Assembly: GCA_020024255.1 (NCBI GenBank)
Contig: JAHHTX010000010.1
Span: 1-32,483, forward strand
Direction of reading: 5' to 3'
DNA length: 32,483 nucleotides
Source of the DNA: Anaerotignum sp.
GTDB taxonomy: Bacteria > Bacillota > Clostridia > Lachnospirales > Anaerotignaceae
Part shown: in pieces, positions 22,935 through 30,536 of the stretch
Layout of the letters: each line of letters starts with the position of its first letter
How positions within the stretch are numbered: the stretch's first letter is position 1
The notes under the pieces: model-generated
What the model was told of the DNA's origin: nothing
Seen by the model: the letters and a program-made list of their open reading frames with translations, nothing else
The model's database searches: none
Position numbers and translations under genes: made by a program

Positions 22935-23870
22935 TTACTCCCCATTAAATATACGACTGACTGCCGCCAAATTTTCTTCCATACCTTGTATAAATTCATC
23001 TTTATTTCCTTCGCCGTTTGTCAACGGGTTCAGTTCAATAACCGTACCACCTGTTTCCTTTGCCATCATTTGGGCATAGCTTTCTCCGCCGTCTGCTGCC
23101 GTCAGAAAATAGCGAATCCCCTCTGTCTGCACTTCATCCATAGCATCTGCCATTTCTCCTGCGGAAGGTGTCTGATTTTCTTCCGGGAAAATACCCACTT
23201 CTTCTTCTAAACCGCACCATTCTTCGATATACGCAAAGCCTTCATGAAAAACTGCCACAGGAATTTCTCTTTTTTCATGCAGTTTTTTACCTGCTTCTTC
23301 CAATTCCTTCATTTTTGCGATAAACTTTTCCCCATTAGCACGATAAATCTCTGCCTGTTTTGGGTCAAGCTGCATCATAGTATCTCGAATAGCTTCTGCC
23401 TGTTTCGCAGCATTGGCAGGATGCAGCCACACATGAGAATTATATGCGTCCTCATCTTCATGGTCTTCGTGGTCTTCATGCTCATAATCGCTTTCCAACA
23501 AAATTGTTGCATTTTCTCCCGTCTCTACTATATACAGGTCAGGATTCTGCTCCCTCGCCTGATCCAGAAAATGCTCCATACCCAAGCCGTTCATAAAAAA
23601 TACATCAGCCTGTTTCAAAAGTTTCATATCCTCTGTTTTCAAATCATAATCATGAAGGCAGCCTGTCTGCGGTTGTGCCATATTCATTACTTCTACGCCT
23701 TCTGCACCATCTGTAATAGATAATGTCATCAAATAAATGGGATAAAAACTTGTTGCCACTGTTACGGTTTCTGCCATATGCTCTTGTTGTTCTGTTTCCA
23801 TGGGCACATCTTTTGTGCATCCACCCAAACAAAGCAAAAGTACGATGAAAATTGCTAAATATTTTTTCAT
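22935..23870 (-). CDS. znuA: Zinc ABC transporter substrate-binding lipoprotein
   Basis: A 311-residue lipoprotein of the cluster A-I metal-binding family. The signal peptide ends in the lipobox LGGC (C18). The likely metal ligands are H73, H146 (SHVWLH), H209 (FHEGF) and an acidic residue near 260 (TAADGG). A His/Glu/Asp-rich loop (about 127-141, with the repeated unit HED) precedes H146, which is typical of zinc rather than manganese binders. It is the first gene of znuA-znuC-znuB; the ribosome binding site AAAGGAGG is 5 nt from the ATG. Other members of the family (AdcA, TroA, MntC) are possible names. Confidence 0.93.
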   Translation of the reverse strand: MKKYLAIFIVLLLCLGGCTKDVPMETEQQEHMAETVTVATSFYPIYLMTLSITDGAEGVEVMNMAQPQTGCLHDYDLKTEDMKLLKQADVFFMNGLGMEHFLDQAREQNPDLYIVETGENATILLESDYEHEDHEDHEDEDAYNSHVWLHPANAAKQAEAIRDTMMQLDPKQAEIYRANGEKFIAKMKELEEAGKKLHEKREIPVAVFHEGFAYIEEWCGLEEEVGIFPEENQTPSAGEMADAMDEVQTEGIRYFLTAADGGESYAQMMAKETGGTVIELNPLTNGEGNKDEFIQGMEENLAAVSRIFNGE

Positions 23871-23896
23871 TTTTTCCTCCTTTAATATGCAACTTG

Positions 23897-23925
23897 ATTG
23901 TATGCTTATGTTTTTTCCTTGTCAA
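23897..23925 (-). promoter_or_regulatory. Strong sigma-A promoter of the zinc ABC operon
   Basis: TTGACA (23920-23925) and TACAAT (23897-23902), exact 17-bp spacer. I do not see a textbook Zur or AdcR box. Two other symmetric elements are nearby: ACTTGA/TCAAGT (23892-23897, 23922-23927) across the promoter, and TGATA-N5-TATCA (23941-23955) just upstream. Confidence 0.85.
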
Positions 23926-24041
23926 GTCTATTTTTTTCTTTGATATATGGTATCATAAAAGAAAGAAAAAAGCGAGAGATTCTCTTTTTCCTTTCAAAAC
24001 ATTCAAAAAATAGTATAACATCATAGAAAGGTCGTGAAAAC

Positions 24042-24566
24042 ATGATTCGGAAATTCAAATCTACCACCCCATCTATTGCAGAAAGCTGCTATATCTTCCC
24101 TACTGCCACCATTATCGGCAATGTGTCCATAAAAGAGAACGTCATCATTTATCCCGGTGTTGTCATTCGTGCAGAACATGAGTCTATTTCCATTGGGGAT
24201 AATACCAATATTCAGGAAAATACAACTATCCATATTGAAACAGGCTATGACGTATCCATCGGAAGTGGTGTAACCATCGGACATAATGCCATTGTCCATG
24301 GCTGTACCATCAAAGACAACGTGCTTATTGGTATGGGCTCTATTATACAGGAAGGGGCAGTAATTGGAGAAAATTCTTTCATTGGTGCCGGGGCACTGAT
24401 TAAGCGGGACATGATTATACCACCTGGCAGTATGGTTTATGGACTTCCTGCACGCATCATCCGCCCCATAACCGATGCTGAATATGAGGAAATTCGGATA
24501 TCCACAGAAGAGTATCAAGTTTCCCGTCGTGAGTTCAAAGCCCAAGATGAGGACAAAATATGTTAA
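24042..24566 (+). CDS. Gamma-carbonic-anhydrase-like hexapeptide-repeat protein
   Basis: A 174-residue left-handed beta-helix protein. Repeated I/V-G-x-x-x-x units run from about 18 to 125. The three zinc-binding histidines of the gamma-class fold are present: H64 (TTIHIE), H81 and H86 (GHNAIVHGC). A C-terminal helix follows (about 143-174). Family members (YrdA, PaaY, gamma-CA) form trimers with zinc between subunits; many lack measurable carbonic anhydrase activity, so the reaction is open. The ribosome binding site AAAGG lies 10 nt before the ATG. The gene is divergent from the zinc transporter operon, which may be more than chance for a zinc-binding protein. Confidence 0.85.
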   Translation: MIRKFKSTTPSIAESCYIFPTATIIGNVSIKENVIIYPGVVIRAEHESISIGDNTNIQENTTIHIETGYDVSIGSGVTIGHNAIVHGCTIKDNVLIGMGSIIQEGAVIGENSFIGAGALIKRDMIIPPGSMVYGLPARIIRPITDAEYEEIRISTEEYQVSRREFKAQDEDKIC

Positions 24567-24885
24567 TCTATTATTTAACATTGCCATGATATATGGCAAA
24601 AATACCTGTAAATCACAAAAACAAGTGGTCATTTGTCAGATATTTATCATATTTGATAAGCAACGGTAAGCAAGAAAATATGCGTCAAAACTGCATTATT
24701 CTATGAGCCAAAACACTTTGTATTCCTTATAAATACAGAAAAACTTTTCGTGCGAATTTATTCAAAAAGCACCTAGGTTTTTTCCCTGTTATTTAATATT
24801 TCCATAAAAAAAGCAGAAATATATCTTGCATATTTTGAAAATTTGAGATAGAATAGATGAAAAGAATTGTGAAGGAGGTGTATTT
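24567..24885. other. Intergenic region before the ferredoxin gene
   Basis: This stretch of 319 bases has no gene. It contains two small perfect hairpins without T-runs (TTGCCAT/ATGGCAA at 24581-24599; TTATCA/TGATAA at 24644-24659) and the ferredoxin promoter (24826-24854). No clear terminator of the upstream gene was found. Confidence 0.5.
24826..24854 (+). promoter_or_regulatory. Sigma-A promoter of the ferredoxin gene
   Basis: TTGCAT (24826-24831) and TAGAAT (24849-24854), 17-bp spacer; predicted leader of about 25 nt ending in GGAGG. Confidence 0.8.
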
Positions 24886-25056
24886 ATGGCTCATAAAATC
24901 GGATCTGAATGTATCGGTTGTGGCGCTTGTGCTGGCGAATGTCCTGTAGGCTGCATCCATGATGCAGGCGGTGTATTTGAAATCAGCGCTGCTGAATGTA
25001 TCGATTGTGGTACTTGTGCAGGTGTTTGTCCTACTGGCGCAATCAAAGCAGAATAA
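24886..25056 (+). CDS. 2[4Fe-4S] ferredoxin
   Basis: A 56-residue clostridial-type ferredoxin, a soluble low-potential electron carrier. Two cluster motifs CxxCxxCxxxCP are present: C9, C12, C15, C19 and C38, C41, C44, C48. The two halves are similar, as expected from the known internal duplication. There is one extra cysteine at position 23 (PVGCIHD), four residues after C19, where the second half has Ala. The ATG has AAGGAGG upstream. The gene is a single unit with its own promoter and a strong terminator; such ferredoxins serve pyruvate:ferredoxin oxidoreductase, hydrogenase or electron-bifurcating enzymes, none of which is in this window. Confidence 0.96.
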   Translation: MAHKIGSECIGCGACAGECPVGCIHDAGGVFEISAAECIDCGTCAGVCPTGAIKAE

Positions 25057-25063
25057 TAAAAAG

Positions 25064-25090
25064 AAAAGTGAGTTCGCTCACTTTTTTTTT
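25064..25090 (+). terminator. Terminator of the ferredoxin gene
   Basis: GTGAG/CTCAC (25068-25072 with 25077-25081) closed by a TTCG tetraloop and flanked by A4 and nine T. Confidence 0.92.
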
Positions 25091-25104
25091 GCGTTTTTTC
25101 ACAA

Positions 25105-25150
25105 GTAAAAAAGTCTAGGAACAAGTGTCATGTTCTTAGACTTTTTTTAC
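25105..25150 (-). terminator. Terminator of panD
   Basis: AAGTCTAGGAACA (25111-25123) pairs with TGTTCTTAGACTT (25131-25143) with one G-U pair; A- and T-runs on both sides extend the stem. It is convergent with the ferredoxin terminator. Confidence 0.85.
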
Positions 25151-25160
25151 TTTTCTACAC

Positions 25161-25550
25161 TTACATATCTTTCAGCAAACCATGTTTTTCATAATTGCTG
25201 ATACGACTGATTCTATTTTGTTCATCTACAAAAACCACTGTAGGCTTATGCTTTTTGGCTTCTTCCGGTTCATATTGCCCATAGGACATAATAATGACTT
25301 TATCCCCAGTGCTGACACATCTTGCTGCTGCACCATTCAAACAAATCACCCCACTGCCTGGTTCTCCAGCAATGGTGTATGTTTCAAAACGATTGCCATT
25401 ATTGATGTCCACAATCTGCACCTTTTCATACTCCAAAATACCTGCCGCCTGCATCAATTTTTCATCTACCGTTATGCTTCCTACATAGTCCAACTCCGCC
25501 TGTGTTACCACTGCACGATGGATTTTCCCTTTTAACATTTCTACTTTCAT
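25161..25550 (-). CDS. panD: Aspartate 1-decarboxylase (proenzyme)
   Basis: A 129-residue pyruvoyl enzyme that makes beta-alanine from aspartate for pantothenate and CoA synthesis. The proenzyme self-cleaves between G24 and S25 (DYVGS), and S25 becomes the pyruvoyl group. Other conserved segments are KIHRAVVTQAEL (9-20), GNRFETY (52-58) and NGAAARCVSTGDKVII (72-87). Length is normal. panB and panC, often beside it, are absent here. The ATG at 25550 has AAAGGAC at a long spacing; the ATG four codons later (25538) is an alternative. It has its own promoter (25710-25737) and terminator. Confidence 0.95.
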   Translation of the reverse strand: MKVEMLKGKIHRAVVTQAELDYVGSITVDEKLMQAAGILEYEKVQIVDINNGNRFETYTIAGEPGSGVICLNGAAARCVSTGDKVIIMSYGQYEPEEAKKHKPTVVFVDEQNRISRISNYEKHGLLKDM

Positions 25551-25889
25551 TTCGTGTATACCGTCCTTTCTTCAAACTCCCGCCAGCTAATATTCATGAA
25601 TTTTTCTACTCTATTGATAGTGCCGTACAGGTTTTCTTTTTATGCCTCTGAAATGAAGTTTTTCTTTTTGTGAAGTATAGCTTTTCTGCAAATGCTATCT
25701 TCCTGCGGTATTATAACACAGAACTTGTTGTATGCAAATCTATTTTCTGTAATCTGTTTATTTATTACTCTTTTTTTACAGAAAATTTTGATTATCAAAA
25801 GCAGAAAGATGTCAATAATGGTATACCCACCCAAACAAGCAACAACATTCTTCACTGTAAAAAATATCTGCAATTTCCTATCTGCTTTT
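25551..25889. other. panD leader and upstream region
   Basis: No gene is supported in these 339 bases. They hold the panD promoter, a leader of about 150 nt and, upstream of the -35, a perfect 11-bp inverted repeat (25742-25752 with 25776-25786, ATTTTCTGTAA) with a 23-nt loop. A 77-codon minus-strand frame (25640-25873) starts with TTG without a usable ribosome binding site and runs through the promoter. Confidence 0.5.
25710..25737 (-). promoter_or_regulatory. Sigma-A promoter of panD
   Basis: TTGCAT (25732-25737) and TATAAT (25710-25715), 16-bp spacer, with an extended TGT before the -10. Confidence 0.75.
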
Positions 25890-26516
25890 TTATTCTGTTT
25901 CTGCTTTTTTGTTTTCTGCCAAATCTTTTTGGCTAAATACAGCGGTCAACAGATAAGTATGGTCATTGCCTGCCTCCGCAAAAGACTGTGGATTAGCCAT
26001 TGGGTCTGCTGTCCGCATTGCCACATTTTCTTTATCCCAGCATTCAATAAAAAGGGGAATCTCTTTTTCATACTCGATTTTTGTTTTTTCTGTCACAAGT
26101 TTTGTATGACTGGAGGACTGCATTTCCTCGCCAAAATCCGCTGTATTTGGCAAAAAAACTTTGACTACAGAGCCATTATCCTTTATGACAATTTCACCCG
26201 ATTCATCTTGCAAACTGGTGAAATTCAGTAAAATTCGTCCTTTATTCCCTTTTTCGAAAAATTCTATACCCCCAATGTCTTCCTTCTTTACCCATTGGCC
26301 ATCTTGCAATTCATCTATTTGAAAATGAACAGACTGCACAGTTTCATCTACTGTAAAATCTAAAACTGAATCCTTTCCGTCTTCTTGAAACATATCTGCA
26401 ATTTCTGCCTCTTCCGCTGTAAGACTTGCTTTCTCCATAAAAGAAGATGACGTTTCAACCGAACTGCATCCGCTAAGAGCCATAATCGCTCCCAGTAATA
26501 CCATGGTCTTTTTCAT
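25890..26516 (-). CDS. Lipoprotein of unknown function
   Basis: A 208-residue exported lipoprotein. The ATG at 26516 gives MKKTMVLLGAIMALSGC, a signal peptide ending in the lipobox LSGC with lipidated C17; AAAGG lies about 10 nt upstream, and a GTG three codons earlier is less likely. The mature part is acidic, Glu/Asp/Ser-rich and probably all-beta in the middle (VDETVQSVHFQIDELQDGQW..., about 55-130), with no cysteines except one at about 159 and no motif I recognise. The C-terminal tail is Lys/Glu-rich. No partner gene is nearby. Its promoter lies about 240 nt upstream, leaving a long leader with several small palindromes. Confidence 0.75.
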   Translation of the reverse strand: MKKTMVLLGAIMALSGCSSVETSSSFMEKASLTAEEAEIADMFQEDGKDSVLDFTVDETVQSVHFQIDELQDGQWVKKEDIGGIEFFEKGNKGRILLNFTSLQDESGEIVIKDNGSVVKVFLPNTADFGEEMQSSSHTKLVTEKTKIEYEKEIPLFIECWDKENVAMRTADPMANPQSFAEAGNDHTYLLTAVFSQKDLAENKKAETE

Positions 26517-26760
26517 TCTGCTCACACCTTTCTTCTTTCCAATTTCACAACTATTTCTTTAAAAATATCACAATTCATACATAAATATGTTTATCGAGTG
26601 GGTATCGTTTCGAACATCGAAAGCCTTCTTCCATATGACTAATCCCACATCATTGCTGATGTATATACTTGAAACAACACAGGAATTGGTTCTTCCTGCA
26701 ATGTCCCTATAATCAATGAATCTTTTCCTTTTTTCGGCTTTCTGCTCCCGCTATTTTTTC

Positions 26761-26789
26761 ATTATGCCGTATTTTTTTTGAAATAGCAA
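26761..26789 (-). promoter_or_regulatory. Candidate promoter of the lipoprotein gene
   Basis: TTGCTA (26784-26789) and CATAAT (26761-26766), 17-bp spacer, on the minus strand. Confidence 0.55.
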
Positions 26790-26822
26790 GCAAATTCTAT
26801 GATATTCTTACATATTGTGCCC

Positions 26823-26875
26823 AAAAAAAGAGTATTGCACAATCAATACTTTCCAATGGATTGGCAACACTCTTT
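26823..26875 (-). terminator. Terminator of ilvA
   Basis: AAAGAGTATTGC (26827-26838) pairs with GCAACACTCTTT (26864-26875) with one mismatch, and an inner AATC/GATT continues the stem. On the minus strand it is followed by a T-run and GGG. Confidence 0.85.
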
Positions 26876-26897
26876 CTTTACTTTCTATTCCATTTAA

Positions 26898-28091
26898 TTA
26901 TTGCAGGATATAACCATCTTTTTTCAATGACTGTATCAGTTCTTCGCTGTGTGCTTTATTTCTTGTTTCTGCCAAAATATCTACAATACATTTGCTCACT
27001 GCAATATCTTTGACCATACGGTCATGATTTACACTAAAGATATTTGCACCTGTTTCTGCAATGGCATGAAGAAGCTGTGTCAGTTCTCCCGGTTTATCCA
27101 TCAAAACCACAGAGAGCTTGGTCAGTCTACCCTGTGCCTGCAACGCTTTATCCAAAATACGGTCAAGAATATTCACATCTACGTTACCGCCAGAAATAAC
27201 GCAAACCGTCTTTTTGCCCTTTAGATCAACTTTGTTCTGCATAGCTGCTGCTACAGAAACTGCACCTGCACCTTCTGCCACCATTTTATGCTTTTCCATA
27301 AGGAGTAAAATTGCCTGTGCAATTTCTACTTCACTGACCGTTACAATACCGTCCACATATTTCTGACACATTTCAAATGTCAAATCTCCAGGCTGTTTTA
27401 CAGCAATTCCGTCTGCCATTGTGCTCACATCAGACAACTTGCCGATTTTTCCTTCTTCAATAGAGTTCTTCATGGAAGGTGCACCTTCTGCCTGAACACC
27501 ATATACCTTGCACTTTGGATTCATCTGCTTAATTGCATAAGCAACACCACTAATCAGACCGCCACCGCCAATAGGCACCAGTACGACTTCTGCATCTTCT
27601 AATTGCTCCATAATTTCCATACCGACAGTTCCCTGTCCTGCAATAACATATTCATCATCAAAAGGGTGCAGGAAAGTATAACCTTTTTCTTTTTGCAATT
27701 CTATTGCTTTTGCAGCAGCATCATCATATACACCTTGCACCAATACCACTTCTGCACCATAGCTTTTTGTTGCCTCAACCTTTGCAAGGGGAGCAGATTC
27801 CGGCATACAAATGACAGCAGGAATTCCTCTTTTTTGTGCAGCCAGTGCAACGCCTTGTGCATGGTTGCCTGCGGAACAAGCAATAACACCTTTTTGTGCA
27901 TCTTCCTCTGATAAACTAGATGTCTTAAAATATGCACCTCTCAGTTTAAAAGAGCCAGTCACCTGCATATTTTCACATTTAATATACACATCTGCATCTG
28001 GATTGATATATGTGGAGTGGAATAAAGGTGTCTGTCTTGCAATCCCTTCCAAAACTTTTTTCGCGTCCTGTAACATCTCCATTGATAACAT
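26898..28091 (-). CDS. ilvA: Threonine ammonia-lyase (threonine dehydratase) with C-terminal ACT domain
   Basis: A 397-residue PLP enzyme that deaminates threonine to 2-oxobutyrate and ammonia, feeding isoleucine synthesis or propionate fermentation. The PLP lysine is K49 (GSFKLRGAY); the substrate loop SAGNHAQG (73-80) and the phosphate-binding GGGGL (175-179) are intact. A single ACT regulatory domain (about 325-397, KLSVVLMDKPGELTQLL) identifies the short one-ACT form found in many Clostridia, not the two-domain E. coli IlvA. The frame is open for 123 more codons upstream, but these cross the clpX terminator and the gene's own promoter. The ATG at 28091 follows GAGAGGTG by about 10-12 nt; an adjacent TTG is possible. 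Biosynthetic versus catabolic (tdcB-like) use cannot be decided. Confidence 0.93.
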   Translation of the reverse strand: MLSMEMLQDAKKVLEGIARQTPLFHSTYINPDADVYIKCENMQVTGSFKLRGAYFKTSSLSEEDAQKGVIACSAGNHAQGVALAAQKRGIPAVICMPESAPLAKVEATKSYGAEVVLVQGVYDDAAAKAIELQKEKGYTFLHPFDDEYVIAGQGTVGMEIMEQLEDAEVVLVPIGGGGLISGVAYAIKQMNPKCKVYGVQAEGAPSMKNSIEEGKIGKLSDVSTMADGIAVKQPGDLTFEMCQKYVDGIVTVSEVEIAQAILLLMEKHKMVAEGAGAVSVAAAMQNKVDLKGKKTVCVISGGNVDVNILDRILDKALQAQGRLTKLSVVLMDKPGELTQLLHAIAETGANIFSVNHDRMVKDIAVSKCIVDILAETRNKAHSEELIQSLKKDGYILQ

Positions 28092-28164
28092 CAATAATTC
28101 ACACCTCTCTTTTTCTTTTTCACGGACATTTATTTTTATTTGTCCTCCCTGTATATACATTCCT

Positions 28165-28193
28165 ATTATATCCTTGCTTTTTTTTATCGTCAA
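28165..28193 (-). promoter_or_regulatory. Sigma-A promoter of ilvA
   Basis: TTGACG (28188-28193) and TATAAT (28165-28170) with an exact 17-bp spacer; predicted leader of about 65 nt. Confidence 0.85.
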
Positions 28194-28205
28194 TAAGAAA
28201 TTTGG

Positions 28206-28229
28206 TTTTGCCCACCATTTTGGGCAAAA
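28206..28229. promoter_or_regulatory. Candidate operator dyad upstream of ilvA
   Basis: A perfect inverted repeat, TTTTGCCCA - 6 nt - TGGGCAAAA (28206-28214 and 28221-28229), ends 12 bp upstream of the ilvA -35 box. There is no T-run or gene end here, so it is not a terminator. It does not match the CodY box. Confidence 0.45.
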
Positions 28230-28404
28230 AATTTGTGCTTTTTTGCACTTTCCTTCAAAGAAATGCAAATATCCTTGTATCATGCACGATGTTGTATACA
28301 ATATAAATAATACGCTTTTTCTGTGGTTCAAATCATATATGCTTACCATCTTTAATATACCTCTGTAGTTTATTTTCAAACAGGGAAAATTTTTCTGCAT
28401 ATAC

Positions 28405-28441
28405 AAAAAAACAGAGAATGTACTTGTATACCTTCTCTGTT
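28405..28441 (-). terminator. Terminator of clpX
   Basis: AACAGAGAA (28410-28418) pairs with TTCTCTGTT (28433-28441), followed on the minus strand by T-rich TTTTTTGTAT, 20 nt after the clpX stop. Confidence 0.85.
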
Positions 28442-28460
28442 TCTGCATAACCCTATTCAC

Positions 28461-29759
28461 TTATGATGCACTCACATCATCATGTTCTGTTTCTGCTTTC
28501 CGTATATGATGAAGCGGTTTTCTGTTTTCATTATAAACATATTCCGGTTCTGCTGATTTATTCACAACATCTTCTGTAATAACACATTTTTCTACTGTTG
28601 TCTGTGTTGGAATTTCATACATAATCGGGTTGATAAATTCTTCTACAATAGAACGCAGTCCTCTTGCGCCAGTTTCCCGTTCCATGGCTTTGCGGGCAAT
28701 GGCTTTCAGCGCATCTTCCTGGAATTCCAAGAGAACATCGTCCAATTCAAAAAGATATTCATACTGCTTTGTCAGTGCATTTTTCGGTTCTGTCAAAATA
28801 TGAACAAGTGCTTCTTCATCAAGATTTTCCAAAGTAACAACAACCGGCAGACGACCGATAAATTCAGGAATCAAACCATATTTCAGCAAATCCTGAGGCA
28901 TCAAACTTTCCAAAAGTTCATCGTCTGTCTTTTCCTGCTTGCTGTGTACCTCTGCACCGAAACCAATGACCTTATGACCCATACGGTTCTGGATAATCTT
29001 TTCAATACCGCCAAAAGCACCACCACAAATGAACAGAATATTTGTAGTATCAATCTGGATAAATTCCTGATGGGGATGCTTTCTGCCGCCCTGAGGTGGT
29101 ACACTTGCCGTTGTACCTTCCAATATTTTCAAAAGTGCCTGCTGTACTCCTTCCCCACTGACATCACGGGTAATGGATACATTTTCAGATTTTTTCGTAA
29201 TTTTATCAATCTCATCAATATAAATAATGCCACGTTCTGCACGTTCTACATCATAGTCTGCGGCTTGAATAAGTTTCAGCAAAATATTCTCTACATCTTC
29301 GCCCACATATCCTGCCTCTGTTAAAGATGTTGCATCTGCAATGGCAAAAGGTACGTTCAGTACCTTTGCAAGAGTCTGTGCAAGCAGTGTTTTTCCTGTT
29401 CCTGTTGGCCCTACCAACAGAATATTGCTCTTTTGCAATTCCACTGTATCTGTTTTTGCATCCATATAAATTCTCTTATAATGGTTGTATACTGCAACAG
29501 CCAATGCTTGTTTTGCCCGATCCTGTCCAATTACATAAGCATCCAGTGTTTCTTTAATTTCTTTCGGTTTTGGTACACGAAAAACTTCTTTTCCCTCTTC
29601 CTCTGCGTCATAGCCTTCCTGAATGATATCAGAACAAAGTTCAATACACTCATTACAAATATATACATTAGGGCCTGCAATCAGTTTTTTTACCTGTTCC
29701 TGTGTTTTACCGCAAAAGGAACAACGCAGCTTACTTGTTTCTTCGTTTTTTCCTGCCAT
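28461..29759 (-). CDS. clpX: ATP-dependent Clp protease ATP-binding subunit ClpX
   Basis: The 432-residue AAA+ unfoldase that feeds substrates to ClpP. The N-terminal zinc-binding domain (C13, C16, C35, C38) recruits substrates and adaptors. Walker A is GPTGTGKT (117-124), the pore loop GYVGED lies at 150-155, and Walker B is IIYIDEID (178-185). The ClpP-docking IGF loop (VIGFG) is present about residue 255-260. The start is the ATG at 29759, 7 nt after the clpP stop, with GGAG and GAGG motifs upstream; 15 in-frame codons before it overlap clpP and are rejected. It ends the tig-clpP-clpX cluster. Confidence 0.98.
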   Translation of the reverse strand: MAGKNEETSKLRCSFCGKTQEQVKKLIAGPNVYICNECIELCSDIIQEGYDAEEEGKEVFRVPKPKEIKETLDAYVIGQDRAKQALAVAVYNHYKRIYMDAKTDTVELQKSNILLVGPTGTGKTLLAQTLAKVLNVPFAIADATSLTEAGYVGEDVENILLKLIQAADYDVERAERGIIYIDEIDKITKKSENVSITRDVSGEGVQQALLKILEGTTASVPPQGGRKHPHQEFIQIDTTNILFICGGAFGGIEKIIQNRMGHKVIGFGAEVHSKQEKTDDELLESLMPQDLLKYGLIPEFIGRLPVVVTLENLDEEALVHILTEPKNALTKQYEYLFELDDVLLEFQEDALKAIARKAMERETGARGLRSIVEEFINPIMYEIPTQTTVEKCVITEDVVNKSAEPEYVYNENRKPLHHIRKAETEHDDVSAS

Positions 29760-29766
29760 ACTATCC

Positions 29767-30360
29767 TCACTCCTTTGTCTGGGGTTTTGTAATGACATCA
29801 TCAATTAAGCCGTATGCTTTTGCTTCATCAGCTGTCATAAAGTTGTCCCTTTCTGTATCACAGGACACCTCTTCTACAGATTTTCCTGTATTTTCTGCCA
29901 AAATCTCATTCAGCTTTTTCTTGATTCGCAAGATATTTTCTGCTTGAATTTGAATATCTGTTGCCTGTCCTCTTGCACCACCGCTAGGCTGATGGATCAT
30001 CACTTCTGCATTGGGAAGGGCATAGCGTTTACCTTTTGCACCGCCTGCCAAAAGAAAAGCACCCATACTTGCTGCCATACCAATACAGATTGTAGATACA
30101 TCAGGGCGAATATACTGCATAGTATCATAAATTGCCATACCTGCAGTTACAGACCCACCGGGACTGTTAATATACAAATTGATGTCTTTGTCCGGATCTT
30201 CCGCTGCCAAAAAAAGAAGCTGTGCCACAACCAAACTGGCTGTTACATCTGTAACTTCTTCTCCCAAAAAAATAATTCTGTCTTTCAGCAGTCTAGAATA
30301 AATATCATATGAACGTTCTCCTCGATTACTTTGTTCTACAACCATAGGTACTAAACTCAT
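29767..30360 (-). CDS. clpP: ATP-dependent Clp protease proteolytic subunit ClpP
   Basis: The 197-residue serine peptidase that forms the tetradecameric chamber. The catalytic triad is S98 (MAASMGA), H123 (MIHQP) and D172 (ERDNF). The N-terminus MSLVPMVVEQSNRGERSYDIYSRLL is the conserved start of mature ClpP. The ATG has GGAGG 9 nt upstream. The gene lies between tig and clpX; a hairpin (30485-30515) separates it from tig. I found no CtsR operator and no clear promoter in the 176-nt gap. Confidence 0.98.
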   Translation of the reverse strand: MSLVPMVVEQSNRGERSYDIYSRLLKDRIIFLGEEVTDVTASLVVAQLLFLAAEDPDKDINLYINSPGGSVTAGMAIYDTMQYIRPDVSTICIGMAASMGAFLLAGGAKGKRYALPNAEVMIHQPSGGARGQATDIQIQAENILRIKKKLNEILAENTGKSVEEVSCDTERDNFMTADEAKAYGLIDDVITKPQTKE

Positions 30361-30484
30361 GTTAGAACGCCTCCTTCTTTCTCCTCTTTTTCACAAAAAA
30401 ATAGATTTATCTGCCTGCTTTTTCAACTTTTAAACATTTCTGCCAAAAAAATATTTTTTCTGACAGTCTTTCTTGAATAAACAG

Positions 30485-30515
30485 ACGGGTTTCCGGTGTA
30501 AACCTTGAAACCCGC
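30485..30515 (-). terminator. Hairpin after tig
   Basis: GCGGGTTTC (30507-30515) pairs with GAAACCCGT (30485-30493), 21 nt after the tig stop. The following tail (CTGTTTATTC) is only moderately T-rich, so it may be a partial terminator or processing site that sets tig and clpP levels apart. Confidence 0.5.
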
Positions 30516-30536
30516 TATCTCCCTTTGTTTCTCTGC

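Larger units (their letters stand above)
26517..26897. other. Lipoprotein leader and ilvA terminator region
   Basis: No gene is seen. Contents: a leader of about 240 nt with a perfect palindrome TTTCGA-ACA-TCGAAA (26608-26622) and a perfect hairpin ACATCA-TTGC-TGATGT (26647-26662); the lipoprotein promoter (26761-26789); and the ilvA terminator (26827-26875). Confidence 0.55.
28092..28460. other. ilvA upstream region
   Basis: No gene is supported in these 369 bases. They contain the ilvA promoter (28165-28193), a perfect 9-bp dyad just upstream of its -35 (28206-28229), a second small dyad, GTGC/GCAC (28235-28248), and the clpX terminator (28405-28441). The open frame through it is a non-coding extension of ilvA. 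Confidence 0.6.

Noticed and set aside
23961..23996. Imperfect A/T-rich hairpin between znuA and the gamma-CA gene
   Set aside because: The possible pairing is mostly purine/pyrimidine tract DNA (GAGA/TCTC core of 4 bp); too weak to call a terminator or attenuator.
24581..24599. Hairpin TTGCCAT/ATGGCAA as terminator of the gamma-CA gene
   Set aside because: It is followed by AAAATACC on the plus strand, not by T residues.
25640..25873. 77-codon minus-strand frame with a hydrophobic stretch upstream of panD
   Set aside because: It starts with TTG without a properly spaced ribosome binding site and runs through the panD promoter; the hydrophobic run is encoded by T-rich DNA.
28092..28460. 123-residue N-terminal extension of threonine dehydratase
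   Set aside because: The frame is open but crosses the clpX terminator and the ilvA promoter, has unlikely composition, and the shorter protein has the normal family length.
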